Source: Spirogloea muscicola
Lineage: Eukaryota; Streptophyta; Zygnematophyceae; Spirogloeales; Spirogloeaceae
Reading direction: 5' to 3'
Assembly: GCA_009602725.1 (NCBI GenBank)
Contig: WELB01000458.1
Location: 1 to 20,977 of the forward strand
DNA: 20,977 bases
The translations under genes and the position numbers were made by a program. Below, piece by piece: positions 1-8,073 of the stretch; within the stretch, counting starts at the first letter, position 1, and every line of letters begins with the position of its first letter. Below the pieces are notes generated by a model that ran no database searches, was not told the origin of the DNA, and saw only the letters and a program-made list of their open reading frames with translations.

Positions 1-110
1 CCCCTCTCTCTCTCTCTTCCATGTTCTTCCCTTCTCCCTCTCTCCCCTCTCCCTCTCTCTCTCTGGCTCTCTTCGGCTCCCTCCCTCCCCCCTTCTGCGT
101 TTTCTGCTGT
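1..110. repeat. pyrimidine-rich low-complexity tract
   Basis: Almost pure C and T with runs of CT dinucleotides, thinning out after about position 70. It is a degenerate CT microsatellite at the window edge. It may be the polypyrimidine part of a promoter or 5' leader, but nothing here decides that. Confidence 0.8.
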
Positions 111-521
111 TGTTTCTCTGTCCTCCTACCACCCTTCCTTGCCAAGTTCCTCGTCATGCTTCTTTCAATCTAGTCGTTCAAGTTCATTCCTTGGCTCGGT
201 TTCGTTTTCAGACTCCAATCCCTCACAATCTCTCCGCCACTACCTCTGCCACCCCGTCTCTTCTAAGACGGCTTTCTTGTTCATTGCTGTGCAGCCTGTC
301 TCTTCTATAATGGCCATTATACTTGCCAAAACCTGGGGTTGGATCGTGATCCAATCTACACGTGTATGGGTGGAAACTGCAAGTACTGCTCATAATCCAC
401 AATCCCCACAACCTGCATACTCTGTTGCCAGCACACTGCTTGCAATGCACAGGGCCTCAAGAAGAGCTTCAGCAGTACAATGTCCATGTGTCCTGCTTGA
501 ACTAGGTGACAGACACAGGAT
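111..521. other. unassigned stretch, no supported gene
   Basis: Open frames here are short and overlap on both strands. In the + frame at 357 a short cysteine-rich reading (C-M-G-G-N-C-K-Y-C) is followed by a stop. A few bases in front of that stop form a possible GTACTG donor, and CAG acceptors lie downstream. The pattern resembles the cysteine-rich frames that follow at 522-1168, but I cannot link them into one transcript and recognise no family. Confidence 0.3.
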
Positions 522-1168
522 TTGTTGAGGTTCACGATGTCATTTCACAAGCCCATGTGGGTAGGGCGATTGCAGTGTCACTCACACTCTTCATTATGCA
601 TCACCTGCAGCCGTTATGGATATTGTGAAGTAATCACTTTCCCAGACTCCACCTCCCAGTCTTGCTACATTGCCGGCTACTCCTCGCAGTGCACCACCCT
701 TGTGTGCAGGTAACATCCAGAAGTAGTGAGGGTGTAAGAGTAACACCTATATGTTGTCTGCTCGACATTGCACAGCTTCGTCTTACGAGTCGCAAAGCTT
801 GCCTGGAAAACCTTGCTCCTGCTGTTGCATGTGCATGGAACCCCGCCATGAGCAGCTACATGAGGAATGCACCGTCTTAAGGCATCAATACCATCCTGCT
901 GCGTGTGAAGCAGTTCTTGTCTGAGTTTGTCAGTTGCTCATAGCCAGACAGCCATTTGGGCTCCTGGTCTTCTGTCTGCCGCTTCTGGACATGCTGCATC
1001 ATGATCGGGCAAGTTTCCACTGCCTGCAGGAGTGGACAATGTGCGGTATCGGCATTCGACGAGTCCTGGATCCCGTGCAGGCCATCGGACTGTTCTCTTA
1101 CAAACAACACCTGCTGCTCTACCTGTGACGGTCAAGGCCAATGCCCATCAGGCAACGGTTTTTGTTGA
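522..1168 (+). other. possible spliced cysteine-rich gene (fragments only)
   Basis: Three + strand stretches are unusually rich in cysteine. The first (522-710, about 63 residues) ends exactly at a TGCAG/GTAACA donor-like junction. The second (about 780-930) includes the cluster CSCCCMCME. The third (about 1028-1168) ends with CCSTCDGQGQCPSGNGFC and then a stop. Closely spaced cysteines near a C-terminus are typical of small secreted disulphide-rich proteins, but that is inference. The frames do not join by one obvious set of splice sites, no initiator methionine or signal peptide can be fixed, and TGC/TGT is frequent here by composition. This is a hypothesis, not a gene call. Confidence 0.25.
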
Positions 1169-1279
1169 TCCTAAAAGATTAATCTGGACCAGCTGAGGGG
1201 AGGTCACGACAGGCCAAAATTTAAGAACAAGCACTCATCAGTTGCCTGCCTATCTGCAAGTAGGTCAGCCACCTACTGG

Positions 1280-1684
1280 TTGGAGGTGCACGTGGAAGAA
1301 AGGCAGGTGTGTGAGCTTCCCAGCTTCAGAAACCACGGATCATTCATACATTGTGCTTACTGTAGGAAAGAGGTGCTCAGTGAGAGAATATGGAATATGA
1401 TTGCATTACCGCTTGGCTTCAGATCATCGCGTGTAGACAATCAGACTGCAGCAAACCACGCTGAGGTTATCATATACATGGCGCTTTTGGAATGCGTACT
1501 TCTTTGCGGGTCGCAGCTCGTAGTGACCCTCTGCAGCTGTCGTAAGTCCATTCGGCAACAGAGTTCTAAGTCTTTGCTGAAGAAGTCGTCGGAGATATGG
1601 TCTGATAGAGATTATCAGGAACTACGTAAACCTGAGCATAGTACACGCTGGTCCTTTGAAGCAAGACGCTGTGCAATGAGTTGA
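1280..1684 (+). CDS. unassigned ORF, 134 codons
   Basis: The longest uninterrupted frame in the first 1.9 kb, ending with TGA at 1682-1684. It contains a C-x2-C pair near residue 27, several further cysteines mid-protein, and a basic stretch (KSLLKKS) in the second half. I recognise no family. The nominal start is arbitrary, since a CAG acceptor-like site lies a few codons inside it, and this could be an exon, a transposon relic or chance. The following 240 bp (1685-1926) hold nothing I can assign apart from a short GGGGGTT/AACCCCC hairpin near 1883-1905. Confidence 0.25.
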   Translation: MEVHVEERQVCELPSFRNHGSFIHCAYCRKEVLSERIWNMIALPLGFRSSRVDNQTAANHAEVIIYMALLECVLLCGSQLVVTLCSCRKSIRQQSSKSLLKKSSEIWSDRDYQELRKPEHSTRWSFEARRCAMS

Positions 1685-1882
1685 AGGATCTTGTGGCCTC
1701 CCTTCCTCTATATCTCGCCCTTGTCACTCACTCACTCAGTACCATATCCAAAGGCACTCTCAGCACCCGCCTGCATCAAAGAAGAAAAGAAGGGCATGCC
1801 AAACGCTTTACCTTCGTTGTAAAGAATTTAAAACCTGTACACACACTTGGGGGTTGAAACGTCCTGGGTGGGTTCTGTCGTT

Positions 1883-1905
1883 GGGGGTTTCAGAAACGAA
1901 CCCCC
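1883..1905. repeat. GGGGGTT/AACCCCC hairpin
   Basis: A 7-bp perfect stem with a 9-base loop in otherwise unassigned sequence. No U-tract follows, and there is no reason to read it as a bacterial-type terminator in this eukaryotic context. Confidence 0.5.
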
Positions 1906-2054
1906 TACAGAGAAGTACCACGTATACTATGCACCGGACGCCTTCCCCTGAGACGCTGCTGGCAGACGTTGATTTCGATTCTCGGGCACTAGGCAGCAGT
2001 TGTCCACCCAGAGGACAAGGTCCAGAAAAATAGACTCTTTCGGTAGAGGGCGAT

Positions 2055-2086
2055 GGCTGTGAGTGGCCAGCTGGCCACTCACAGCC
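2055..2086. repeat. perfect 32-bp palindrome
   Basis: The half-site GGCTGTGAGTGGCCAG is followed immediately by its exact reverse complement, with no spacer. The outer bases (GGCTGTGAG...) match the 19-bp motif that recurs across the window (consensus GGCTGTGAGAGGCCAGCCC). The palindrome therefore looks like two copies of that repeat fused head to head. As a cruciform-capable site it is a natural breakpoint. Confidence 0.9.
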
Positions 2087-2125
2087 CGAAAAGCGAATGA
2101 GGATGGGCCAGGAATGGGCTGAAAC

Positions 2126-2225
2126 ACACAGCGACTCAAGTGGCCACTAGGCAATCAGAGGAGTAACCACAGACTGCTTACAGAGAGCCTTGTACATTCC
2201 TTTGGGCTAGCCTCTCACAGCCATT
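2126..2225. repeat. dispersed repeat, copy 1 (direct repeat of 13829-13930)
   Basis: About 100 bp starting at CACAGCGACTCAAGTGGCCA and running through the CTCACAGCC motif. The same order of words occurs at 13829-13930 in the same orientation with scattered substitutions and small indels (by eye about 85% identical). No coding capacity is visible. It is a member of an uncharacterised interspersed repeat family that includes the 19-bp motif at its right end. Confidence 0.8.
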
Positions 2226-2264
2226 GCAAAAGCCCCGTGACCGTCGATGGCCAGTGGAGCGAAG

Positions 2265-2621
2265 TAGTCCCTTTCCAAATGTCCGCATACTTGGCCTCCT
2301 TGCTACGGGGGGGGCGTTCGCTGCCCAGCCTTTGGAGCTGAGAGCCCCACGACTCGAAGGAGCCAGTCGTGCCATACAGTGTCGATTGCTAGGGGATGTC
2401 GATAGGGCAGATATGAAGGAATTCAGGTGATACGTCAGAGTCCACGTCGTTGGCAACGTCCGCATTATGAAACAAATCGAAAAAGCGAGAAATTAAGGCA
2501 CATGGAAAAATAGATATTAGCACGATAGAATGATCTGAAGAACTGGGGCTTGTGATGGATGGGTTGCTCATTAACCCCCCCCAACTTTGAGTCCTGACCA
2601 GGCCGAAGAGTTGGGTCAGCA
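2265..2621 (-). mobile_element. second copy of the gypsy element 3' end (LTR-like)
   Basis: About 357 bp, roughly 96% identical by eye to 3937-4291 in the same orientation. Differences include a 5-bp indel near 2336 and about a dozen substitutions. Read on the minus strand it begins ATGCTGACCC, runs through the last codons and a G-run, and ends GGAAAGGGACTA. It shares about 50 bp of internal (polyprotein tail) sequence with the other copy. It is therefore a second 3' end rather than the 5' LTR partner. The sequence at 2622 onward does not continue into integrase or PHD sequence, so this copy is nearly a solo end. Confidence 0.75.
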
Positions 2622-3105
2622 TGTGACGACTCGCCCCTATAGACAGGCAATTAGGCGGTCAAGTCCTTATTGGGTTCGGACGTAGGGGTTTAGGAGCAAA
2701 CCTCTACACCGCGGAACACCTTGCGCCTCAGCGCACAGCGGAAGTCTCTCGCCCAGTGGCGCCGCCGTCAGGCGGCGTCTCCACCTCTTGGGCACCCGCC
2801 CGCAGCTAGCCTCCCAAGGGGCCGGCCACGGACGTCTTACAGCGAGCCGGCAGCGTCCTGACGGCGCGGGCTGCAGCAGCAGGCGCAGCAGCAGGGCTGC
2901 GCCGCTCTCGGGCTTCACGGATCCGAACTGGTGCTCAGCTCTCAGCCCCCAGACTCCTAGTGCTCCCCGGTGCCGCCCCCCCTCAGGGGCGCATGGGGTC
3001 CCTCCATGGCCCACCCCGCAGGGCGGGCCGGCATGCGGGCCCGTCCCGAGGGACAGGGCCTGCCGAGGGGAAGGCCCCGCTGTCGGGACCAACGTCGAGG
3101 CGCCG

Positions 3106-3215
3106 GGGTGGACACCGCGCCACCGTGGCCCCGTGCGCCGGGCGCCAGGGTGGACGCCGTGCCACCGCGGCCCCGTGCGCCGGGCGCCAGGGTGGACGCC
3201 GTGCCACCGCGGCTG
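3106..3215. repeat. 42-bp tandem repeat, 2.5 units
   Basis: Units start with GGGTGGAC at 3106, 3148 and 3190, exactly 42 bp apart. Each continues through GCCACCG, CCCCGTGCGC and GGGCGCCA. The last two units are nearly identical and the first differs at a few bases. Because 42 is divisible by three, every frame through the array is a 14-residue protein repeat, which inflates open frames. Confidence 0.9.
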
Positions 3216-3720
3216 TTGGCCTTAGGCAAGAAATCGCTAAGGATAGAAGTCTTGGCTAACTTCGAGTTAGCTAAACTAGCTCTAGGCGGTGACAACCGCA
3301 GAGTAGTTTCCTCCGGCGGTGATAGCCGCGGAGAGGCTTCTGATTCACCCTCTCTCCAGAATCAGATAGCGGTGGGTGATTCCGCGAAGGCGGTAACCAC
3401 CTGCATCACCTGCTTGGTGGGGCGGCGACTAACCGCGTTCACCGCCACAAGCAGCTCTGTCAGACACTTGGGGCGGCGGCCTCCCGGGTTGCCCGAGAGG
3501 CCATATAACCAAGCTCACAGCGCAGAACCCCTGCGCGGGCTCTCATTTCTGAATACTGGCCCAAGCCCTGCCTCTCTGCCCGCTCAACGCTCCATCTCCC
3601 CTCACCTCACAGGGGCTTCTGCCCAGCCGCTGGCACGCCGTTTCGACCGTCGATAATCTTCCGCTGCCGACGGTTGCCCGCAATGGCCGCCGTCAACCAT
3701 TCTGGCCATTTTGGCCTTCA

Positions 3721-3880
3721 GCGGCCCCGTGCGCCGGGCGCCAGGGTGGACACCATGCCACCACGGCCCCGTGCGACCACCTGGCCAGGCGAGGTCGGTC
3801 GGGGTGGGGCGCCAGGGTGGCTACCGCGCCACCTAGGCCCCCCGTGCGGGACCACCTGGCCAGGCCAGGTCGGCCACGTG
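3721..3880. repeat. second locus of the 42-bp repeat with a derived 73-bp doublet
   Basis: The unit GGCCCCGTGCGCCGGGCGCCA followed by GGGTGGAC recurs once in nearly intact form at 3721-3766. It then recurs in altered form near 3808, alternating with ACCACCTGGCCAGG at about 3774 and 3847. The same family thus seeds two places about 500 bp apart. Confidence 0.7.
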
Positions 3881-3936
3881 CCAATTAGGTCATCGTAACC
3901 ACCTCGGTTAACGCTCACAGTAAGTGGGAACGTTAC

Positions 3937-4291
3937 ATAGTCCCTTTCCGAGTGTCCGCATACTTGGCCTCCTTGCTACGGGGGGCGCGTTCGCTGCCCA
4001 GCCTTTGGAGAGCCCCAAGACTCCAAGGAGCCAGTCGTGCCATACAGTGTCGATTGCTAGGGGATGTCGATAGGGCAGATATGGAAGGAATTCAGGTGAT
4101 ACGTCAGAGTCCACGTCGTTGGCAACGTCCGCATTATAAAACAAATCGAAAAAGCGAGAAATTAAGGCACATGGAAGAATAGATATAAGCACGATAGAAT
4201 GATCTGAAGAACTGGAGCTTGTGATGGATGGGTTGCTCATTACCCCCCCCCAACTTTGAGTCCTGACCAGGCCGAAGAGTTGGGTCAGCAT
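3937..4291 (-). repeat. gypsy 3' end: polyprotein tail, G-run and LTR-like block
   Basis: This matches 2265-2621 closely. The last polyprotein codons (PTLRPGQDSKLGG) run into a tract of nine Gs at about 4243-4251 (minus strand). Such a tract directly before the repeat is where a Ty3/gypsy polypurine tract should sit, which puts an LTR start at about the TGAG just after it. The block ends at GGAAAGGGACTA in both copies. The exact LTR boundaries are inferred. Confidence 0.65.
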
Positions 4292-4295
4292 CCAT

Positions 4296-4811
4296 ACAAG
4301 CATTGCAGAACCAATCATGGGAGGGTATGCTTGTGAGGGGTGGCGTAAGACAATGAAGATGCCACCCTTTGTTGCAAGCAGAACACAACAGCATTGTTGC
4401 TGATTGGTCTTCCCGATGGCAGATTTTACAGGATAAATGTGCTGAGATCCATCGTCTAGTAGGACCGATGGTGGGGTCAAGATTAGTAAGGCGACAGGGT
4501 GTAATATTCTCAATGTGGTCTGAAATTTCCCTGCCACACGACCCTTGTAAGCGAACGACGCCTGCATTGTTCTTGCCAACAGCCTTATACATGAAAGGAC
4601 CTGTAGAGGCATCCAGTGCATCTTGAGGTTGCACCTTGAGATACACGTTATCGTTGACAGAGATTGTCGAACGTTTGGGTTGATATCGTCCACTCCGAAT
4701 AGTAGCATAGCGCTGCATGTCGCGATGCTGAGCGATAGGCAAATTATCCATCGCAATAGGCATATATGACGTTTGAATAAGTTGCCACGGTCGGTACAAA
4801 CTTTGAGCCAC
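4296..4811 (-). pseudogene. integrase C-terminal region with PHD finger
   Basis: This frame continues the integrase after a frameshift from the core frame. It has the usual post-core segment with IAQHRDMQRYA, then NVYLKVQPQ and ENITPCRL. It then has a complete PHD-type Cys4-His-Cys3 set at 4296-4430: CKIC, CSAC, HLHC and CNAC with GWHLHCLTPPL and a DWFC pair. PHD fingers bind histone H3 tails (methylated or unmodified lysine 4), and chromatin readers at integrase C-termini steer insertion in chromoviruses, where the reader is a chromodomain. A targeting role here is inference. The finger itself looks intact, while the rest of the polyprotein is broken. Confidence 0.85.
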
Positions 4812-5335
4812 ATGTGTGGATCATCGAGATTGACTACTTCTGTAATATCAGCACTAAGACTGATCGGAGTCACTGGATGACATCCACAGAGAAGGAAATA
4901 CGGACTATCAGCCAATAGAGAAGTCTGTTTGGACATCCGGTAATCCATTATCAGCCATGGTAGGAATTTGTCCCACCTCTCCGAACCTTTGCAAAGAGCA
5001 TACGTGGTGAGGCCACGTTTTATCGTTTGGACCATGCGTTCGGCTAAGCCATCAGCTTGGGGAAGGTCCCTTGATGTAAGCCGATAATGAACAAAAGTCT
5101 GGTCCAAGGGACGCTGGAAGTCACCTTGAAAGTGAGATCCCTGATCAGTGAGCACTTCGGCACAAGCGCCGAATCGTGACAACACCTCTTCCATGAATGC
5201 TTCTTTGACATGTATGCTGAATCTGTTAGGAATGATGACCACTTCCACCCATTTAAAGAAGTGCTCAATCATGACGAGGACATAAGGTCTATCATTTCGC
5301 TCCTTGAGAGGACCAGCCAAGTCTACACCACCGAT
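4800..5335 (-). pseudogene. Ty3/gypsy integrase catalytic core (DDE)
   Basis: The three catalytic acidic residues are all present in one frame: Asp in GVDLAGPL (about 5325), Asp in VLTDQGSHFQGDF (about 5145) and Glu in DGLAERMVQTIKRGL (about 5036). Together with IEHFFKWVEV this is the conserved rve fold. The frame breaks just upstream of the first Asp (a one-base loss near 5330 relative to the zinc-binding frame) and again near 4800. Below 4800 the same frame continues open for 300 codons, but as out-of-frame junk over the PHD region. Confidence 0.9.
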
Positions 5336-5374
5336 AGAATAGTCCTTGTATGGGCAATGGGTGAGGTTGAGGTG

Positions 5375-5549
5375 ACTTCAACGAGGATGTGTTGCGACTT
5401 CTGTCACATTCCTCGCGATTACAAAGGACATGTTTAACCAAATCCGTGAGAACAGACCACCAGTATTTGGTGACTAACAGACTGATGGTTTTCTTACTCC
5501 CGTAGTGTCCGAGTGATGTATGGACATCGTGCATTAATTGGTGTCGCAC
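5375..5549 (-). pseudogene. integrase N-terminal zinc-binding (H2C2-type) region
   Basis: The segment HDVHTSLGHYGSKKT followed by YWWSVLTDLVKHVLC matches the gypsy integrase HHCC region. The two histidines are in place. The cysteine pair reads CNREEC, four residues between cysteines instead of the usual two, so zinc binding would probably be impaired. The stretch upstream (5550-5687) carries in-frame stops where the RNase H-integrase linker should be open. Confidence 0.8.
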
Positions 5550-5687
5550 CGCTGGAGGTGGAACAATATGATTTTTCTATTCAACATCAGGTCTGATAAA
5601 CTGTGTACCCTTCCATACATAAGGACGGGCTCGGTGTTTGATCCGATTCTTCTGCATGGTGGTGGAGCCACCAGGATGTGTGCCAGT

Positions 5688-6410
5688 CTATAGGTATTGA
5701 AGAAGTGGTGCATCCAACCAGACGTCTTTAGACAAGAAGTCATCAATAGACACTTCAAGAGTGCCTACTGAATGATCATCATGTGCAGATGTTGTAAGAG
5801 CATGAGCCAATCGACAGCGGAAGATGGGGTCATGACATATGATCATGTGAGCAAATTGATCGGAAGTAGCATCGGAAGTTGGGTTTCGACTGAGAGCATC
5901 AGCATCCATATTCTGAAGACCAGGACGATGAAACATCTTGAAAACATACTCTTGCAGTTGAAGAGCCCAGCGTGCTAGCTTTCCTGTAAGTTTATCAGTT
6001 GTCAACAGCCATTGCAAAGGCTGATGATCGGTAATCAATTGAAACGAGCGTCCATGTAGGTACGATCGAAAATGTGTGATGGCCCACATGGCAGCCAAGC
6101 ATTCCCCATGATATGCAGAACAATTTTGCAATAACATATTGATGGTTGTCCTCATCACGCTGAGTCGAAACAGCCCCCATCCCCACTTTGCTCCAATCTG
6201 TACGTAAATAGAAGACTTTCGTATAATCGGGATGTCGCAGAACCGGAGCTTGAGTGCGAGACTGGTTGAGCTGATTACACGCTTGGTGACGAGAAGTAGT
6301 CCACTGCATGTTGCATCTTTCTTGAGTAAATCATTAAGGGGCCTGCTATGGAACTGATATCTTTGATAAATCGTCGTAATAGCTAACCAATCCAAGGAAA
6401 GACCTCAATG
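5688..6410 (-). pseudogene. RT tail and RNase H of the gypsy element
   Basis: The main frame (6395 to 5688) holds AYHGECLAAMWAITHFRSYL, LITDHQPLQWLL and FHRPGLQNMDADALSR. These contain the RNase H Glu (about 6102), Asp (about 6027) and final Asp (about 5898). The beginning of the domain (APVLRHPDYTKVFYLRTDWS, with the first catalytic Asp) sits in a different minus frame at 5995-6309, so at least two frameshifts separate the parts. Upstream, LRSFLGLVSYY in a third frame is the RT thumb, preceded by an in-frame TAA. No YxDD RT active site remains. Confidence 0.88.
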
Positions 6411-6460
6411 ATTAAAATAGTTGGCGTATACTGCCAGTAGGCAAAGGACAGTGCACAAAT

Positions 6461-7212
6461 ATGCCAACAGACGACACGATAGAGTATTACGTCCATAAGC
6501 GTCAGCTACCTTGAATATAGACTGTATGACTCACCAAGTCCACGTACTGCAGTCAGCTGCTGCTTCGTTCTGCACCTCATGATCCGTATCAAACAGATTG
6601 ATCAAGGCTCGTTGTGCGGCTGCATGAGATGACTCCGCACCTTCACTGCTTCTTGTCTGAATTGTGATTTACCTTTTGGGCCCCACTTCACTGACTTATC
6701 CCCGATCTGTACGTCGTTCACGTGCTCTGGATGTGTCCTCTGTAGCAGTAATGCGTCGTTGGGGAAGCTTGCCTGCAGAGTGGAATCTGGGCTTCTTTGG
6801 CACATACTTTGCATAGGATACAAGTGGCCCGTAGATTGCCAGCGAGGCCCCACAGGCATGTGAGGCTGGATGTAGCAAGTAAGCCTTGACTGCAGAGACA
6901 TAAATACGAAGCAACAGCAGTGACAATAAGTCAAGCACAACAGGCTCTGATCACAGTGCTGCTACTCCTAGCATTCCTGACCGAGAAGTGTCCCTGATTT
7001 TCACAATCGTATACAAACCCCCAGTGACAGAGTCATATAGAATCGTATGCACATGCGCAGAAATAGTCGATATGAAGAACGATAACCCAAGGCTCAAGGA
7101 TATCTTAGAGGCAAATAGATGGAAAGAAGAAAAAGAAAGTACACAGTTAGGCACTGAAAGCAAGTGCTGGGCTTTTATACTTGCATGTAAGTTGATCGCA
7201 TTGACCCTTGTC
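6461..7212 (-). pseudogene. truncated pseudogene copy of the NAC-like gene, inverted
   Basis: Read on the minus strand this matches + strand 11573 to about 12336, from the GACAnGGGTC word in intron 2, through the exon carrying LQASFPDDALLL, to the next intron. The match is continuous through exon and intron, so it is a genomic duplication and not a retrocopy. Against the intact copy it has a 2-bp and a 1-bp deletion in the exon, which shift the frame. No NAC-domain sequence is found upstream of 7212. The left end stops at about 6461, where retroelement RT sequence begins. Confidence 0.8.
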
Positions 7213-7923
7213 GAACCACAACGAATCAAGTAAGATGACAATAAGAATAGAAACAAAATGAACAGAAATAGACGGGAGTGGTGGTTGAGTAGCATCTCAT
7301 TGGCAGTCGATCGGCTCATCAGGGGCTCCTGTCTGATGTGCTGCACAGCGTGAAAGAGTCAGTGCCGCGCGCGTTGTGAGCGAAGCGCCGCCAAACAAAC
7401 TTTGCGTGTATTTGAATTAAATGAAGGCCAAAATGGCCAAGTACGAAGGCAGCACATCTGATGACGTACATCACCCACTACAGATTGACCCGCTCAGTAA
7501 TCACGGGCCAATACATGAAGGTCGCCAATCGATGCCTGAATACCAGTTGGCAGATTCCAAGCCCTTCTGCCACCAACTAGAGCTCGCCCAGCTCTCTGGT
7601 GCAAAGCATGAGCACGCTGCAAACAGGCCGACACTCGACATCGCAAGAACGATTGTCTTTCTTGCAGCTGGCAAGCCCATCTCAGCCGGAAGCACATCTG
7701 CACGTCGTGCATAGCCTGAATTGGCAATATTCTGAAGGAGAGTGTGCAATCGAGGACCTAAACAGCCAACGATATCGGCTGCAGCTGGCAGGAGCTGATC
7801 TTGGTGGGGTAGTCGAAGTAATGCTGCAGCTTTCTGTGTTCTGCACTGCCCACTGCGTGGCCAGCAATGTACGTCGCTGCTGGACCTCTCTATAATCCGT
7901 AACAACAATATCAACCAAGGCCC
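7213..7923. other. unassigned stretch; overlapping ORFs on both strands
   Basis: A minus-strand frame of 137 codons (7501-7914) and two + frames of about 98 codons (7421-7714 and 7599-7895) overlap. None has a family signature I recognise, and none is favoured by splice sites. The first 65 bp after 7405 belong to a repeat that recurs at 9452-9516. I would not call a gene here without transcript evidence. Confidence 0.35.
7405..7469. repeat. 65-bp direct repeat, copy 1
   Basis: Begins CGTGTATTTGAA and contains GGCCAnnATGGCCAAGTAC, then CACATCT and ATGACGTA. The same words occur in order at 9452-9516. The two copies bracket most of the hairpin-repeat mosaic and could be ends of one larger unit. 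Confidence 0.75.
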
Positions 7924-8062
7924 GAACGGGGGGGTTTCATCAGGGGCGAGGCGAGGGCAGGGGCTCGACAGGCCGCACTCCTACCAAGATGCTTCGAGGG
8001 CGGGTCGGCGGCATGTTGGCGGAGGCCCTCCGCTGCCTGGGACGCCAAGACGAGAAATAGAA
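7924..8062 (+). repeat. mosaic block R, copy 1
   Basis: A direct repeat of 8936-9090. Shared words in order are GAACGGGGG, GGCTCGACAGGCCGC, GCTTCGAGGGCGGG, TCCGCTGCC and ACGCCAAGACGA. By eye the copies are about three-quarters identical, so the duplication is not recent. Confidence 0.8.
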
Positions 8063-8073
8063 GAAGTAGAAGG

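Larger units (their letters stand above)
2622..3936. other. GC-rich non-coding block with tandem repeats
   Basis: The composition changes sharply: 2690-3220 and 3720-3880 are very GC-rich, while flanking DNA is near 50%. Two clusters of a 42-bp tandem repeat lie inside, with short inverted words such as GGCGGTGACAACCGC (near 3283) and GGCGGTGATAGCCGC (near 3315). Long open frames on both strands in this block are proline, arginine, glycine and alanine-rich and overlap in all frames, as GC-rich DNA produces by chance. I see no recognisable protein. The block may be an unrelated insertion between, or captured with, the two retroelement ends. Confidence 0.6.
3937..6461 (-). mobile_element. 5'-truncated, decayed Ty3/gypsy LTR retroelement
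   Basis: On the minus strand the domain order is: end of reverse transcriptase (LRSFLGLVSYY, about 6360-6410), RNase H (about 5880-6310), integrase zinc-binding region (about 5400-5549), integrase core (about 4830-5335), integrase C-terminal region, PHD finger (4296-4430), G-run, and LTR-like 3' end (3937 to about 4240). RNase H followed by integrase is the Ty3/gypsy order. Gag, protease and most of RT are absent, and the 5' end stops abruptly at about 6461 inside a pseudogene copy of the NAC-like gene. Frameshifts and stops break the polyprotein at least five times, so it cannot encode functional enzymes. I find no 5' LTR and no target-site duplication. Confidence 0.9.

Noticed and set aside
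2970-3656. 228-codon + strand ORF
   Set aside because: It crosses the 42-bp tandem repeat in a GC-rich block where all six frames are long, its residues mirror composition (Pro, Arg, Ala, Gly), and no domain is visible.
2265-4291. Reading the two 355-bp copies as 5' and 3' LTRs of one element
   Set aside because: Both copies include coding tail and G-run, the intervening 1.3 kb has no retroelement domains, and the polyprotein lies outside the pair.
3908-5320. 470-codon minus ORF as one intact protein
   Set aside because: Only its first 170 or so residues match integrase. The rest is read out of frame over the PHD region and the LTR-like block.
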